DNA from: Alphaproteobacteria bacterium
GTDB taxonomy: Bacteria; Pseudomonadota; Alphaproteobacteria; Bin95
Length of the DNA: 53,667 bases
Direction: 5' to 3'
Assembly: GCA_022826185.1 (NCBI GenBank)
Contig: JAJDVH010000132.1
Location: forward strand, 1-53,667
Shown one piece after another: positions 1-8,700 of the stretch. The notes beneath the pieces were generated by a model. That model was given only the letters and a program-made list of their open reading frames with translations. It searched no databases and was not told where the DNA came from. A program made the position numbers and the translations under genes. Position 1 is the stretch's first letter; each line of letters starts with the position of its first letter.

Positions 1-369
1 GAGCTCAACTACTACAAGGCCACCGGCATCTTCCCCATCAGCCACATGGTGACTCTCAAGCAGGACTTCGTGGACAAGCATCCGGACGCGCCGGTGGCGC
101 TGCTGGAGGCCTACCGCCGGGCCCGCGACGTAGCCTTCGACCGCCTCTACGGCGCCGACCCCGAGGTGCTCATCACCTCCTGGGTGGCGGCCGCCATCGA
201 CGAACAGCGCGCGGTCATGGGCGAGAACTACTGGTCCTACAACATCGAGGACAACGTCACTTCACTGGAAGCCATGATGACGTTCGCGCACCAGTTCGGG
301 CTGACCGAGGAAAGGCTCGACTACGGGAGCTTCTTCCATCCGGAGGCGGCGGCGCTGGGGGGAGTCTAG
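1..369 (+). CDS. C-terminal part of a 4,5-dihydroxyphthalate decarboxylase / NMT1-like substrate-binding protein
   Basis: The gene is cut by the left edge; reading is open from base 1 and stops with TAG at 367-369, giving the last 122 residues. The pattern GIFPISH near the start, then a W..E......G.NYW.YN.E.N..(S)LE stretch and a closing Y-x(2)-FFHPE, matches the C-terminus of proteins annotated as 4,5-dihydroxyphthalate decarboxylase or SsuA/THI5-like ABC binding proteins, which share the periplasmic-binding-protein type II fold. The first name would imply decarboxylation of a dihydroxylated aromatic acid, and the dioxygenase gene just downstream makes an aromatic-degradation role plausible. 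The fold alone does not separate enzyme from binding protein. The N-terminus, including any signal peptide, is outside the window. Confidence 0.7.
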   Translation, partial: ELNYYKATGIFPISHMVTLKQDFVDKHPDAPVALLEAYRRARDVAFDRLYGADPEVLITSWVAAAIDEQRAVMGENYWSYNIEDNVTSLEAMMTFAHQFGLTEERLDYGSFFHPEAAALGGV

Positions 370-377
370 AGAGATAT

Positions 378-410
378 GGCGCCCTTAGCGAAGCGAAGTC
401 GAAGGGCGCC
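378..410. terminator. Nine-base-pair hairpin after the first gene, possible terminator or mRNA-end stem
   Basis: A perfect 9-bp inverted repeat GGCGCCCTT / AAGGGCGCC (378-386 and 402-410) encloses a 15-base loop and begins nine bases after the stop codon. No T-tract follows, so a classical intrinsic terminator is not shown. It may be a 3'-end stabilising stem or a dispersed palindrome. Confidence 0.35.
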
Positions 411-459
411 GGCACAACGGATCTGATCAGAGTGTTACCGGAGCATCAAGGAGACCAAC

Positions 460-1503
460 ATGAGTGAAGCCGTCAACACCGACGACCCGCGGCTCAAGGA
501 GCTGCACCGCATCATGGCGGAGAATTCCCTGGCGGGGCACTGGCAACCACGCCAGCCCGCGCCGGAGCTCAGGTCCCACCTGTGGCGCTGGCCGGTGATC
601 TATTCCTGCCTGATGGAGTCCGGCGAGGTGGTGAAGCTCGGGCACATCGACGAGGCCGCGAAGCGGCGTACCGTGCAGCTGGTGAACCCGGGCCTCACGG
701 CGTTCAAGTCCACCACCCGCACCATCCAGATGTCGGTGCAGCTCGTGAAGCCCGGAGAGCGGGCCGAGTGCCACCGGCACACCGCCGCGGCGCTGCGCTT
801 CGTGGTGGAGGGCGACGGCGCCTACACGGCGGTGGACGGCGAGCGCACCACCATGGCGGAGGGCGATTTCGTCATCACGCCCCACTGGACCTGGCACGAC
901 CACGGCAACGAGTCCGACCGGGCGATGATCTGGCTCGACGGGCTCGACATCCCGATGGTGCAGATGCTGGACGCCTCCTTCGCCGAACGGCTGGGCGAGA
1001 ACCGCCAGCCGCTCTCGCGGCCGGAGGGCGACAGCCTCGCCCGCTACGGCCAGGGGCTGCTGCCGGTGGACCATGAGCCGGGCGCACCCGCCTCGCCGGT
1101 GTTCAACTACCCTTACGCCCGCTCGCGCGAGGCGCTGGAGGCGATGCGCCGGCGCGAGGCCTGGGACCCCTGCCACGGGCTGAAGCTGCGCTACGCCAAC
1201 CCGGTGGACGGCGGCCACGCCATGCCCACCATCGCCGCGCATCTGCAGTTGCTGCCGGCCGGCTTCGAGACCGCAAGCTACCGCGCGACGGACGCGGCGG
1301 TGTTCGCGGTCGTCGAGGGCAGCGGCGAGACGCGCATCGGCGACGAGACGGTGTTCTCCTGGGGGCCGCGCGACATTTTCGTGGCGCCGAGCTGGCACGG
1401 CCTCCGGCACAGCGCGCGGACCGACGCGGTGCTGTTCAGCTTCTCGGACCGCGTCGTGCAGGAAAAGCTCGGCCTCTGGCGCGAGGACCGCGGCAACGCC
1501 TGA
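460..1503 (+). CDS. Gentisate 1,2-dioxygenase-like bicupin
   Basis: This 347-residue protein has the size and architecture of gentisate 1,2-dioxygenases (bicupins of about 340-370 residues). These are Fe(II) enzymes that open the ring of 2,5-dihydroxybenzoate to maleylpyruvate. The N-terminal cupin has the metal-binding pattern C-H-R-H at residues 104-107, the glycine-rich turn GDGAYT and a later PHWTWHDHGN motif. The C-terminal half holds a second cupin with GDETVFSWGPRD and SWHGLRH. An ATG follows a purine-rich AAGGAGACC site. It lies between a possible dihydroxyphthalate decarboxylase and a metallo-hydrolase, all on the same strand, consistent with a small aromatic-acid operon. Related salicylate or 1-hydroxy-2-naphthoate dioxygenases share the fold, so the substrate is inferred. 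Confidence 0.82.
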   Translation: MSEAVNTDDPRLKELHRIMAENSLAGHWQPRQPAPELRSHLWRWPVIYSCLMESGEVVKLGHIDEAAKRRTVQLVNPGLTAFKSTTRTIQMSVQLVKPGERAECHRHTAAALRFVVEGDGAYTAVDGERTTMAEGDFVITPHWTWHDHGNESDRAMIWLDGLDIPMVQMLDASFAERLGENRQPLSRPEGDSLARYGQGLLPVDHEPGAPASPVFNYPYARSREALEAMRRREAWDPCHGLKLRYANPVDGGHAMPTIAAHLQLLPAGFETASYRATDAAVFAVVEGSGETRIGDETVFSWGPRDIFVAPSWHGLRHSARTDAVLFSFSDRVVQEKLGLWREDRGNA

Positions 1504-1516
1504 GAGGGGACGGAGG

Positions 1517-2401
1517 ATGAGCGAACTCGATACGGGCCTGACGGCCTGGCGGATGGCGAGCAACCACAACCGGATGATCGAGCTGCAGGCCGACCGCTCG
1601 CCGGCGCGCGAGGGGCCGGTCGAGATCGCCTATTTCGGCAGTTCGGCCTTCCGGATCACCTCGCCGAAGGGGGTCTCGGTCATGGTCGATCCCTGGCGCA
1701 ACCACCCCTCGCGCCGCTGGGACTGGTATTTCCGCGATTTCCCTTTGACGGCGGTGGACATCGGCGCGTCCACGCACGCGCATTTCGACCATGACGCGCT
1801 GCACCGCCTCGACGCGCATGTGCTGCTCGACCGGCCCATCGGGCGCTACGAATTCGCCGACATCGTCATTCGCGGCATCGCGGACAAGCACGCCACGGAT
1901 TCGAGCGCGGCGCTCTACGACTTCAAGAAGATCCATGCGGCCTTCGGCGGCGCGAACATCGAGCCGCCCGACAATCCGCGCTCCTGGGACAACTGCCTCA
2001 TCACGGTCGAGACCGGGGGGCTCCGCATCCTCCACTGGGGCGACAACCGCCACAATCCGCCGCCGGAGGTCTGGGAGGCGCTCGGGCGGATCGACATCGC
2101 GCTGCTGCCCGTGGACGGCTCGCAGCATGTCATGGGCTTCCACATGGTGGAGCACATCATCGAGGCGCTCCGGCCCCGTGTCGTCATCCCGCACCACTAC
2201 TACATCTGGGACGTGGTGCAGCGGCAGAGCACCTTGCAGCCGGCCGACGCCTGGGTGGGCGCGCGCGCCGGCGCAAAGACGCTCGACGGCCCGGCCCGGG
2301 TCTATTCCGCGGCGGACCTTCGCGGCCTCGACCGCGCGGTCCACTTCTTCGGCGAGCATGTGGCCTTCGACCGGGAGGCATGGCACCGGGAAGGCGGCTG
2401 A
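1517..2401 (+). CDS. Metallo-beta-lactamase-fold hydrolase (UlaG-like)
   Basis: The 294-residue protein carries the binuclear-zinc signature H87-A-H89-F-D91-H92, preceded by a strand ending in VMVDPWRNHP. Later metal-ligand candidates lie in LHWGDNRHN and VVIPHHYY. This arrangement resembles the UlaG-type 'MBL fold metallo-hydrolase' group, which includes lactonases and esterases. The start lies 13 bases after the dioxygenase stop and has a GGGGACGGAGG site, so it is probably in the same transcript. A role in hydrolysing a ring-cleavage product or lactone is inferred from position only. Confidence 0.8.
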   Translation: MSELDTGLTAWRMASNHNRMIELQADRSPAREGPVEIAYFGSSAFRITSPKGVSVMVDPWRNHPSRRWDWYFRDFPLTAVDIGASTHAHFDHDALHRLDAHVLLDRPIGRYEFADIVIRGIADKHATDSSAALYDFKKIHAAFGGANIEPPDNPRSWDNCLITVETGGLRILHWGDNRHNPPPEVWEALGRIDIALLPVDGSQHVMGFHMVEHIIEALRPRVVIPHHYYIWDVVQRQSTLQPADAWVGARAGAKTLDGPARVYSAADLRGLDRAVHFFGEHVAFDREAWHREGG

Positions 2402-2412
2402 GACGCAGGACG

Positions 2413-2784
2413 CTATTCGGGGCCGCCCTGCCCCGGCGGCAGCCGTCTGTCCGTCTCCGCCCGGTCCTCCAGCGCGCCGGCGACCCGGTCCTCCGCGCGT
2501 TCGAGCCGGTCCTGCATCCGGTCCTGCCGCTCCTCCATGCGGTCCAGGCGGCTGTCGAGCCGCTCGATGCTGCGGTCGAGCTTGTCCTCCATGCGGTCCA
2601 GGCTTTGCGCCATCCGGTCCACGCTCTCGCCCATCCGGTCCACGCTTTCGCCGATCCGGTCCATGCTCTCGCCCAGGCGGTCCATGGAGCGGCGCATATG
2701 CGAGCGCAGCCACAGGACCCCCGCAACGATGACGGCGAGCCCGATCCAGGGCGCGAGCGTGGAGAGGAGGGAGGCGTCGGGCAT
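2413..2784 (-). CDS. Small membrane-anchored heptad-repeat coiled-coil protein
   Basis: The 123-residue protein has one hydrophobic segment (about residues 8-26) followed by nine consecutive seven-residue units from residue 34, mostly of the form [MLV]-D-R-[MIL]-x-x-[SKR]. That is an almost pure parallel coiled coil. The C-terminal 25 residues are polar. It probably sits in the inner membrane with the coil on one side. It begins 24 bases after the kinase-like gene on the same strand, so the two may be co-transcribed. The repetitive composition means similarity searches would be dominated by coiled-coil bias; the function is unknown. Confidence 0.65.
   Translation of the reverse strand: MPDASLLSTLAPWIGLAVIVAGVLWLRSHMRRSMDRLGESMDRIGESVDRMGESVDRMAQSLDRMEDKLDRSIERLDSRLDRMEERQDRMQDRLERAEDRVAGALEDRAETDRRLPPGQGGPE
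2497..2685 (-). repeat. Nine 21-base heptad-coding tandem repeats
   Basis: The DNA for residues 34-96 of the membrane coiled-coil protein repeats every 21 bases. The first four units are the closest to each other (MDRLGES, MDRIGES, VDRMGES, VDRMAQS). The pattern suggests slippage-driven growth of the coil. Confidence 0.75.
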
Positions 2785-2808
2785 GGCGCGGTCTTTTCCG
2801 GTACCGGG

Positions 2809-3990
2809 CTAGCGAAACGCCCGGCGCACACGGTAGGCGGCGCCGAACAGGATGGAAAGGCCGCCCGCCAGACTGAGGAACGACCGGCGCTCCGGCAGGA
2901 ACTCGGCGGCGTCCAGGTCCTCGATGGCGGCCAGGGTCCGCCGCACGCCGGTTTCCACCAAGCGGCGTTTGCGCTCGTCCTCCAGGTCCAGCCCCCCGCA
3001 CACGAGAACCGCGACCATCAGGAGCGAAACCATGTTCCGCCGGTATAGCTGCCAGCAGTCCTCGAAGGTGAAGTCCTCCGCGCCCATGCCGGCGACGATG
3101 TCCCGGTATTCCATCAGCGCGTCGCGCTCGATTTCGCGGCGCAGCCCGGTCGGTATGTTGCCGGCCAGAAAATAGGCGACGTCGTAAAGGCCGCTGCCGA
3201 CGCCGCAAACCTGCCAGTCGATCATGGCGACGCCGTCCCCGCCGCCCGCCTCGAAGAACATGTTGTCGAGCCGCACATCGCCGTGGACGAAGGTGGCGGG
3301 CGCGGCGGCGATCCTGCCCAGATAATCGACCACGTTCAGGCCGTAGGCCCGGGCGACGCGGCGCATTTCGCCCGTGAAGAGGCCTTCAATGCGGTCGAGC
3401 GCCGGCGCGAGGTTCGCCAGATAGACGAATTGCAGCAGCTTGAGGCGTTTCGGGCTGAAGGAGTTGTGAAACCCGGCGAGCGGCGGCCGGTCGGTCCGGC
3501 TCCAGTGGAAGCCGTGCATCCGCGCCAGCGCGCGGACGACGCGCCGCGCCTGCTCGGCGGTCGCGCCGGCGATCTGGTCGCCGGGCGCCATCCCGCCCAG
3601 GTCCTCGAGCACCAGGACGAAGCGGTGGCTCCGCGCCTCGAAGTCCCCGTACAGAAGGGCCGGAGAGCGCATCGGCGCCTGGCCGCCTATATGCCGGTAG
3701 AAGTCGTATTCGCGCCTGTAGAGCGACAGGCGCCGGCAGAGGCGAACGCTTTTCGGGTCGGGCGACGGCAGCTTGACGATGACGCTCCCGGGCGCCTCCT
3801 CCGCCGCCTCCTCCCAGACCATGCGGCAGCGCAGGATTTCCCCCAGCAGGCCGAACCCGCCGCCAATGGCCTCGACGGCCACCTCCCGGATCGCCGGGAG
3901 GTCCGACGCGCCGCCGGCGGCCAGCGCCCGCTGCAGCCAGTCGGCGTCGACCGCCTTGCCGCTTTCCGGAATTTCGGGCCTGTCGGCCAT
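2809..3990 (-). CDS. Aminoglycoside phosphotransferase/ecdysteroid-kinase-like protein
   Basis: The 393-residue protein has a protein-kinase-like fold of the APH/EcKinase type. It shows a VIVKLPS strand-lysine motif in the N-lobe, the catalytic-loop pattern FVHGDVRLDN with D238 as likely catalytic base, and the metal-binding strand AMIDWQ about 18 residues later. ILGN-type residues after it agree with choline/ecdysteroid-kinase relatives. The C-terminal tail ends in a hydrophobic stretch (SLAGGLSILFGAAY). These enzymes phosphorylate small hydroxylated molecules; the substrate cannot be read from sequence. The start ATG follows a promoter-sized gap from mipZ. Confidence 0.75.
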   Translation of the reverse strand: MADRPEIPESGKAVDADWLQRALAAGGASDLPAIREVAVEAIGGGFGLLGEILRCRMVWEEAAEEAPGSVIVKLPSPDPKSVRLCRRLSLYRREYDFYRHIGGQAPMRSPALLYGDFEARSHRFVLVLEDLGGMAPGDQIAGATAEQARRVVRALARMHGFHWSRTDRPPLAGFHNSFSPKRLKLLQFVYLANLAPALDRIEGLFTGEMRRVARAYGLNVVDYLGRIAAAPATFVHGDVRLDNMFFEAGGGDGVAMIDWQVCGVGSGLYDVAYFLAGNIPTGLRREIERDALMEYRDIVAGMGAEDFTFEDCWQLYRRNMVSLLMVAVLVCGGLDLEDERKRRLVETGVRRTLAAIEDLDAAEFLPERRSFLSLAGGLSILFGAAYRVRRAFR

Positions 3991-4071
3991 GTCCGCCCGT
4001 CCTGCGACAGAATGGACATTTGTAGCAGAAGATGCCCCGCAAGGGGCGGACTGAAATGGATTTGCGCCGGG

Positions 4072-4839
4072 CTATATCGGCGGCACGCCCAGCATGTCGA
4101 GCAGGCGGCGCACCTCGTTGCGCGCGGCAACATGACTCATGGAGAGCGTCCTCTCGATGCCGGGCTGGCGCAGGTCCATCAGCGCCAGGCCATCGGGGAA
4201 CATCTCGCGGAAGATCGTGCGCTCGCCGAAACCGGGCGCGATGTCGAAGGCGAAGCGCTTGGCGAGGTTCGCGAGCAGGCCGCGGACTTCGCGCGTATTG
4301 TGCGAATCGACCTGGCGCACCCGGTTCAGCATCACGATCCAGTCGAGCGCCTTGCGCCCGGAGCTTGCGCGCATCATGCGCTGCCTCCAGACCAGCTCGG
4401 CATAGACGCCCGGCCGCGCCGCATCGCGGCTTCCGGGATCCAGCCGTCCGATCAGGTCGAGATCGACATGACTGTCATTGAGCGGCGTGATGAGCACGTC
4501 CGCATGGCTGTGCGCCTCCTGGGCCGCCGGAGCGGGCTGGCCCGGCGTGTCGACCACCACCGCGTCGTGGCGCGCGGCGAGCGCCTCCAGCGCGCCGTTC
4601 AGCGCTTCGGGGCCGTCGGCGATTTCGACCGCCGGCTGCGGCAGCGCAGTTCCGGTGCGCTCCGCATAGGCGCGGCGGTTCTCGACCTGGCGCGCGAGCG
4701 TCGCCTGGCGGGGATCGAGGTCGATGCAGCCGACGGATTTGCCGGCGCGCAACAGACCGACAGCGAGGTTGAACGCCACCGTGGACTTGCCGGTGCCGCC
4801 CTTCTCGTTGCCGATGACATAGATACGAGTTTCGGTCAT
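4072..4839 (-). CDS. mipZ: MipZ-type division-plane positioning ATPase
   Basis: The 255-residue protein is a deviant Walker-A P-loop ATPase, with NEKGGTGKST at residues 11-20 and CIDLDPRQATLARQ as the A'-like segment. It then has VDTPG, PLNDSHVDLDLIG, and a long segment with VWRQRMMRASSGRKALDWIVMLNR. That combination is the hallmark of MipZ rather than ParA. In Caulobacter, MipZ binds ParB at the poles and forms a gradient that inhibits FtsZ away from midcell. A second in-frame ATG lies 15 bases upstream at 4854; the internal one gives the usual MTETRIYVIGN-like beginning. The parAB operon with which it would work lies about 7 kb away in this window. Confidence 0.93.
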   Translation of the reverse strand: MTETRIYVIGNEKGGTGKSTVAFNLAVGLLRAGKSVGCIDLDPRQATLARQVENRRAYAERTGTALPQPAVEIADGPEALNGALEALAARHDAVVVDTPGQPAPAAQEAHSHADVLITPLNDSHVDLDLIGRLDPGSRDAARPGVYAELVWRQRMMRASSGRKALDWIVMLNRVRQVDSHNTREVRGLLANLAKRFAFDIAPGFGERTIFREMFPDGLALMDLRQPGIERTLSMSHVAARNEVRRLLDMLGVPPI

Positions 4840-4896
4840 TTCAGGCCGTTTCATGCTACATGCTGCCCTCATGCCGCAAGAGCCGGAGGCAAGGAA

Positions 4897-5673
4897 ATGC
4901 GGATAGGCATCATCGGCGCCGGCGGGCGCATGGGCGGGCTGCTCGTGGAACTCGTGCAGGCGGCCGACGATCTCGAGCTTGTCGCGGCCTGCGAGGCGCC
5001 GGGCCATCCGGCGCTCGGACGCGACCTCGGCGGCGGCGTCTCCATCGGCGGCGACGCGGCGGCGGTGTTCGAGGCGGCCGACGCGGCGATCGAATTCACC
5101 CTGCCCGGCCCGACCGTCGAGCATGCCGGGATGGCGGCCGCAGCCGGCACCCGCCATGTCATCGGCACCACCGGGCTCGACGCCGGGCAGGAAGCGGCGC
5201 TCGCCAGGGCGGCGGCGAGCCTGCCCATCGTCTATGCGCCGAATATGAGCGTGACGGTGAACGCGCTGTTCGCCACGGTCGAGCGCGTGGCCGCCATGCT
5301 GGGCGACGAATACGACATCGAGATCATGGAGATCCACCACAAGCACAAGGTGGATGCGCCCTCGGGCACGGCTGTCGGCCTCGGCCGGGCGGCGGCGGCC
5401 GGGCGCGGCGCCGACCTGGACGCGGTGGCGCAATGGAGCCGCGAGGGCCATACCGGCGCACGGCGCGACGGCGATATCGGCTTCGCGACGCTGCGCGGCG
5501 GCAATGTGGTGGGCGAGCACACGGTGATGTTCGTGAGCGAGGGCGAGCGGCTCGAATTCACCCATCGCTGCATGGACCGCTCGCTGTTTGCGCGCGGGGC
5601 GCTGCGCGCGGTGCGCTGGTCGGCCGGCAAGCCGCCCGGCCTCTACTCCATGCGGGATATTCTGGGGCTCTGA
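4897..5673 (+). CDS. dapB: 4-hydroxy-tetrahydrodipicolinate reductase
   Basis: The 258-residue protein starts with the Rossmann motif GIIGAGGRMG and carries the DapB signature E-I-H-H-K-H-K-V-D-A-P-S-G-T-A, with H147/H148 at the active site and K151 nearby. The FATLRGGNVVGEHTV segment is also typical. It catalyses NAD(P)H-dependent reduction in the diaminopimelate/lysine pathway in the cytoplasm. The ATG at 4897 follows AAGGAA closely and gives normal family length. The gene is transcribed away from mipZ and is followed by the OmpA-domain gene 30 bases later. Confidence 0.95.
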   Translation: MRIGIIGAGGRMGGLLVELVQAADDLELVAACEAPGHPALGRDLGGGVSIGGDAAAVFEAADAAIEFTLPGPTVEHAGMAAAAGTRHVIGTTGLDAGQEAALARAAASLPIVYAPNMSVTVNALFATVERVAAMLGDEYDIEIMEIHHKHKVDAPSGTAVGLGRAAAAGRGADLDAVAQWSREGHTGARRDGDIGFATLRGGNVVGEHTVMFVSEGERLEFTHRCMDRSLFARGALRAVRWSAGKPPGLYSMRDILGL

Positions 5674-5703
5674 TCCGGGAGGCCCCCGACGGCGGGCGCC
5701 GAC

Positions 5704-8700
5704 ATGGCGGGCAGGACGAGAAGACGCAGACGGGACATCAATACCTGGCCGGGCTTCGTGGATGCGCTGGCGAGCCTGTTGATGGTCGTGGTCTTCCTCG
5801 TCATGGTCTTCGTGCTGGCGCAGTTCTTCCTGAATGAAGCCCTCTCCGGACGGGACGCGGCGCTGACGCGGCTCAACCGCGAGCTCGCCGAGCTCGCCGA
5901 GATGCTGGCGCTCGAACAATCGACCAATGCCGACCTGCGCGACGACCTGGAGGCGCTGACCTCGGAGCTGCGCCTCGTCACGGCGGCGCGCGACGACTAT
6001 GCGGACCGGCTGGACGCCGTGACGGCCGAGGCCGCGCAGGCCGCCGGCACCGTCGAACTGGTGCGCGAGGACTTCGCCCGGCTGATGGACAGCGCCGCCG
6101 CCGACCGGGACCGGGTGGAGATCCAGGCAAGCGAGATCGAGCGCCTCACGCGGGACCTGATCGCGCTTCAGCGCAGCCGGGACGCGCTGGAGGCCGCGCT
6201 TTCGGACTCGCGCCAGCAGAAGAGGGACGCCGATTCAGCCCTCGCCGAAGCGCAGCGCCTGCTTGCCGCCAATCTCGAACGGCTGGCCGAACGCGAGCGC
6301 GAATCCGATGCCCTCAAGGTCCGGCTGGAGGCGGTGCAGGCGGAGTCGGCGAGCCGCGCCGGGGAGATCGCGAGGCTCGGCACGGCGCTGCAGGCAAGCC
6401 GGGAGGACGTCGCTGCGCAGGCGGAGAAGCTCGCCGAGCTCAACCGGACGATCACCGGGCTCATGGCGGCCCGGGCGGTGCTGGAGGAAGACCTGGCCAC
6501 GCTAAGGACCGAGGGCGACGCGCAGGCCGCAGAGGCCGAGCGGCTCAAGGCGGCGCTGGGCGAGGCGCGCCGGGCGCTGGCCCAGGCGAATGCGGAAGCG
6601 GCCCGGCTCAAGACGGCGCTGGCGGAAAAGACGGATATGGCGGCGGCCGACATTGCCGCGCTGGAAAAGGCGCTGGCGACGGCGGAGATCGAGATCGGGC
6701 GGCTCTCTGCGCAACTGGCCGACACCGAGGCGGATCGAACGGCGGGACAGGCGGAAATCGCCAGGCTGGAGGCCGTTCGCGCCGGGGAGGCGGAGACGGC
6801 GCGCTCCGAGATTGCCGAGGCTCGGAAGGAAATCGGGCGTCTTTCCGCGCGGCTGTCCGAGGTCGAAACCGACCTTGCCGCGAAGCGGAGGGAAATCGGG
6901 CATCTGGAAACGGCGCGCGCCGGGGAAGCGAAGACGGCAGCGGCGCGGCTCGCAGCGCTGGAGCGGGCCCTGGAGGGGGCGCAAGCGGAAATCGGGCGGC
7001 TTGCGGCGCGCCTGGCGGATATTGAGGCCGAGCGGCTGGCGGGGCGCGACGAAATCGCCCGGCTGGGCGCTGCGCGGGCCGCGGAAGCCAGAAAGGCGCA
7101 GGCGCGGATTGCAGCGCTGGAGCAGGCGCTGGCCGGCGCGAAGGAGGAAATCGGGCGTCTGGCCGCTCGCCTGGCGGAAGTCGAGGCCCAGCGGCTCGCA
7201 GGACGTGACGAAATCGCCCGGCTGACGGCCGCGCGGACCGAAGAGGCGGAGACGGCGCGCGCGGACATCGCGGCGCTGGAGCGGACGTTGGAGGAGGAAC
7301 GGACGCAGGCGGCGTCCCTCTCGGCCCGGCTCGACGATACCGAAACCCGGCGGGCGGCGGGAGTGGACGAGATCGAGCGGCTCCGGCAGGCGCTTGCGGA
7401 AACGCGAGAGCAGGCCGCGTCGCTCTCCGCGCAACTCGGGGAAACGGAAGCCCGACAGGCGGCCGGGGAAGACGAGATCGCCGGACTGGAGCGGGCGCTG
7501 GCCGCGGCGAGGGACGATGTCGCATCGCTCTCGGCCCGGCTCGACGACATGGAGACCGCCCGCCTTGCCCGGCAGCAGCGGATCGCGGCGTTGATGGAAG
7601 CGCTCGCGGCGGCGGAAGCAAGGGTCGTGACACTCGCCGGCAGGCTGGAGGAGGCGGAGGCCGGCCGGGCCGCGGGGCGGGATGAAATCAGACGCCTGGA
7701 GTCGGCGGCCGCCGAGGGAGAGGAGGAAGCGCGGACGGAAATTGCAGCCCTGAAGCAGGCGCTGGCGGAAGCCGGGGCGCAGGCCGCGGCGCGCGCCCGC
7801 CTGCTCGAAAGCGCCGAGGCCGAGCGCGATGCGCAGCTTGCGGAGGCCGCCAGGCTCCGGGAAGCGCTTGCGGGGGCGGAAGCGCAAGCAGCGGCTTTCG
7901 CAGAGCGGCTGGCCGCGGCGGAGCGCGATCGTGACATGCAACGGAACGAAACCGCCCGGCTGGAGGCGGCGCTCGCCGAAGCGGCCGGGGAACGCGCGGC
8001 AGAGCAGCGCGCCGGCGAAAACCGTCTGGAAGAGGCGCTCGCGGAGGTCGCCCGGCTCCGGGATGAACTTGCGCTGGCGCGCAACCGCCTCGCCGAGGCC
8101 CGCGAGGACCTGCAATTGCGGCGCGGCGTCACGGAGACCCGCCCGACCGGAGAGCCCGCCGCGCCCGACACGGTGGAAAGAGCCATGTTCGAAGCGGCGG
8201 AGGCGCGCGTCATGCAGCTCGCGGTCGAGAACACCCGGCTCAGGGACCAGCTGGCCGACCTCGACGCCATCGAGCGGGGCAACGAAGACCGCATTGCGGC
8301 GTTGCGCCGGCAGATTGACGAGCAGATCGCGGAAATCGAGAAGCTCGACGCGCTGCGTCGGGCGCTCGCCGAAGCGCAGAAGAGGCTCGAAGCCGAGAAG
8401 GCCGAACAGGTTGACCGGTTGGCGTATCTCCGGTCGCGGGCCGAGAAGGCGGAGGCCGAATCGCGGCAGGCGAAGGCCCAGATCGCCCGTCTCGCGCAGA
8501 ATATCCAGGCGCTCAAGGAGCAGGTGAAGCGGCTCAACGAGGCGCTGGAGGCCTCCGAAGCGAAGGCCGAAGCCGCGGAAACGCTGGTGATCGACGCGCG
8601 CCTCAACAGCGCGCTGGTGCGCAAGATCGACGAGTTGCGCCGCTTCCGCTCGGAGTTCGTCGGCCAGTTGCGCGAGGCGCTGGCCGGCCAGCAGGTGGTG

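Noticed and set aside
427-1569. Minus-strand frame antisense to the gentisate dioxygenase
   Set aside because: No domain, biased composition, and full overlap with a recognisable cupin enzyme.
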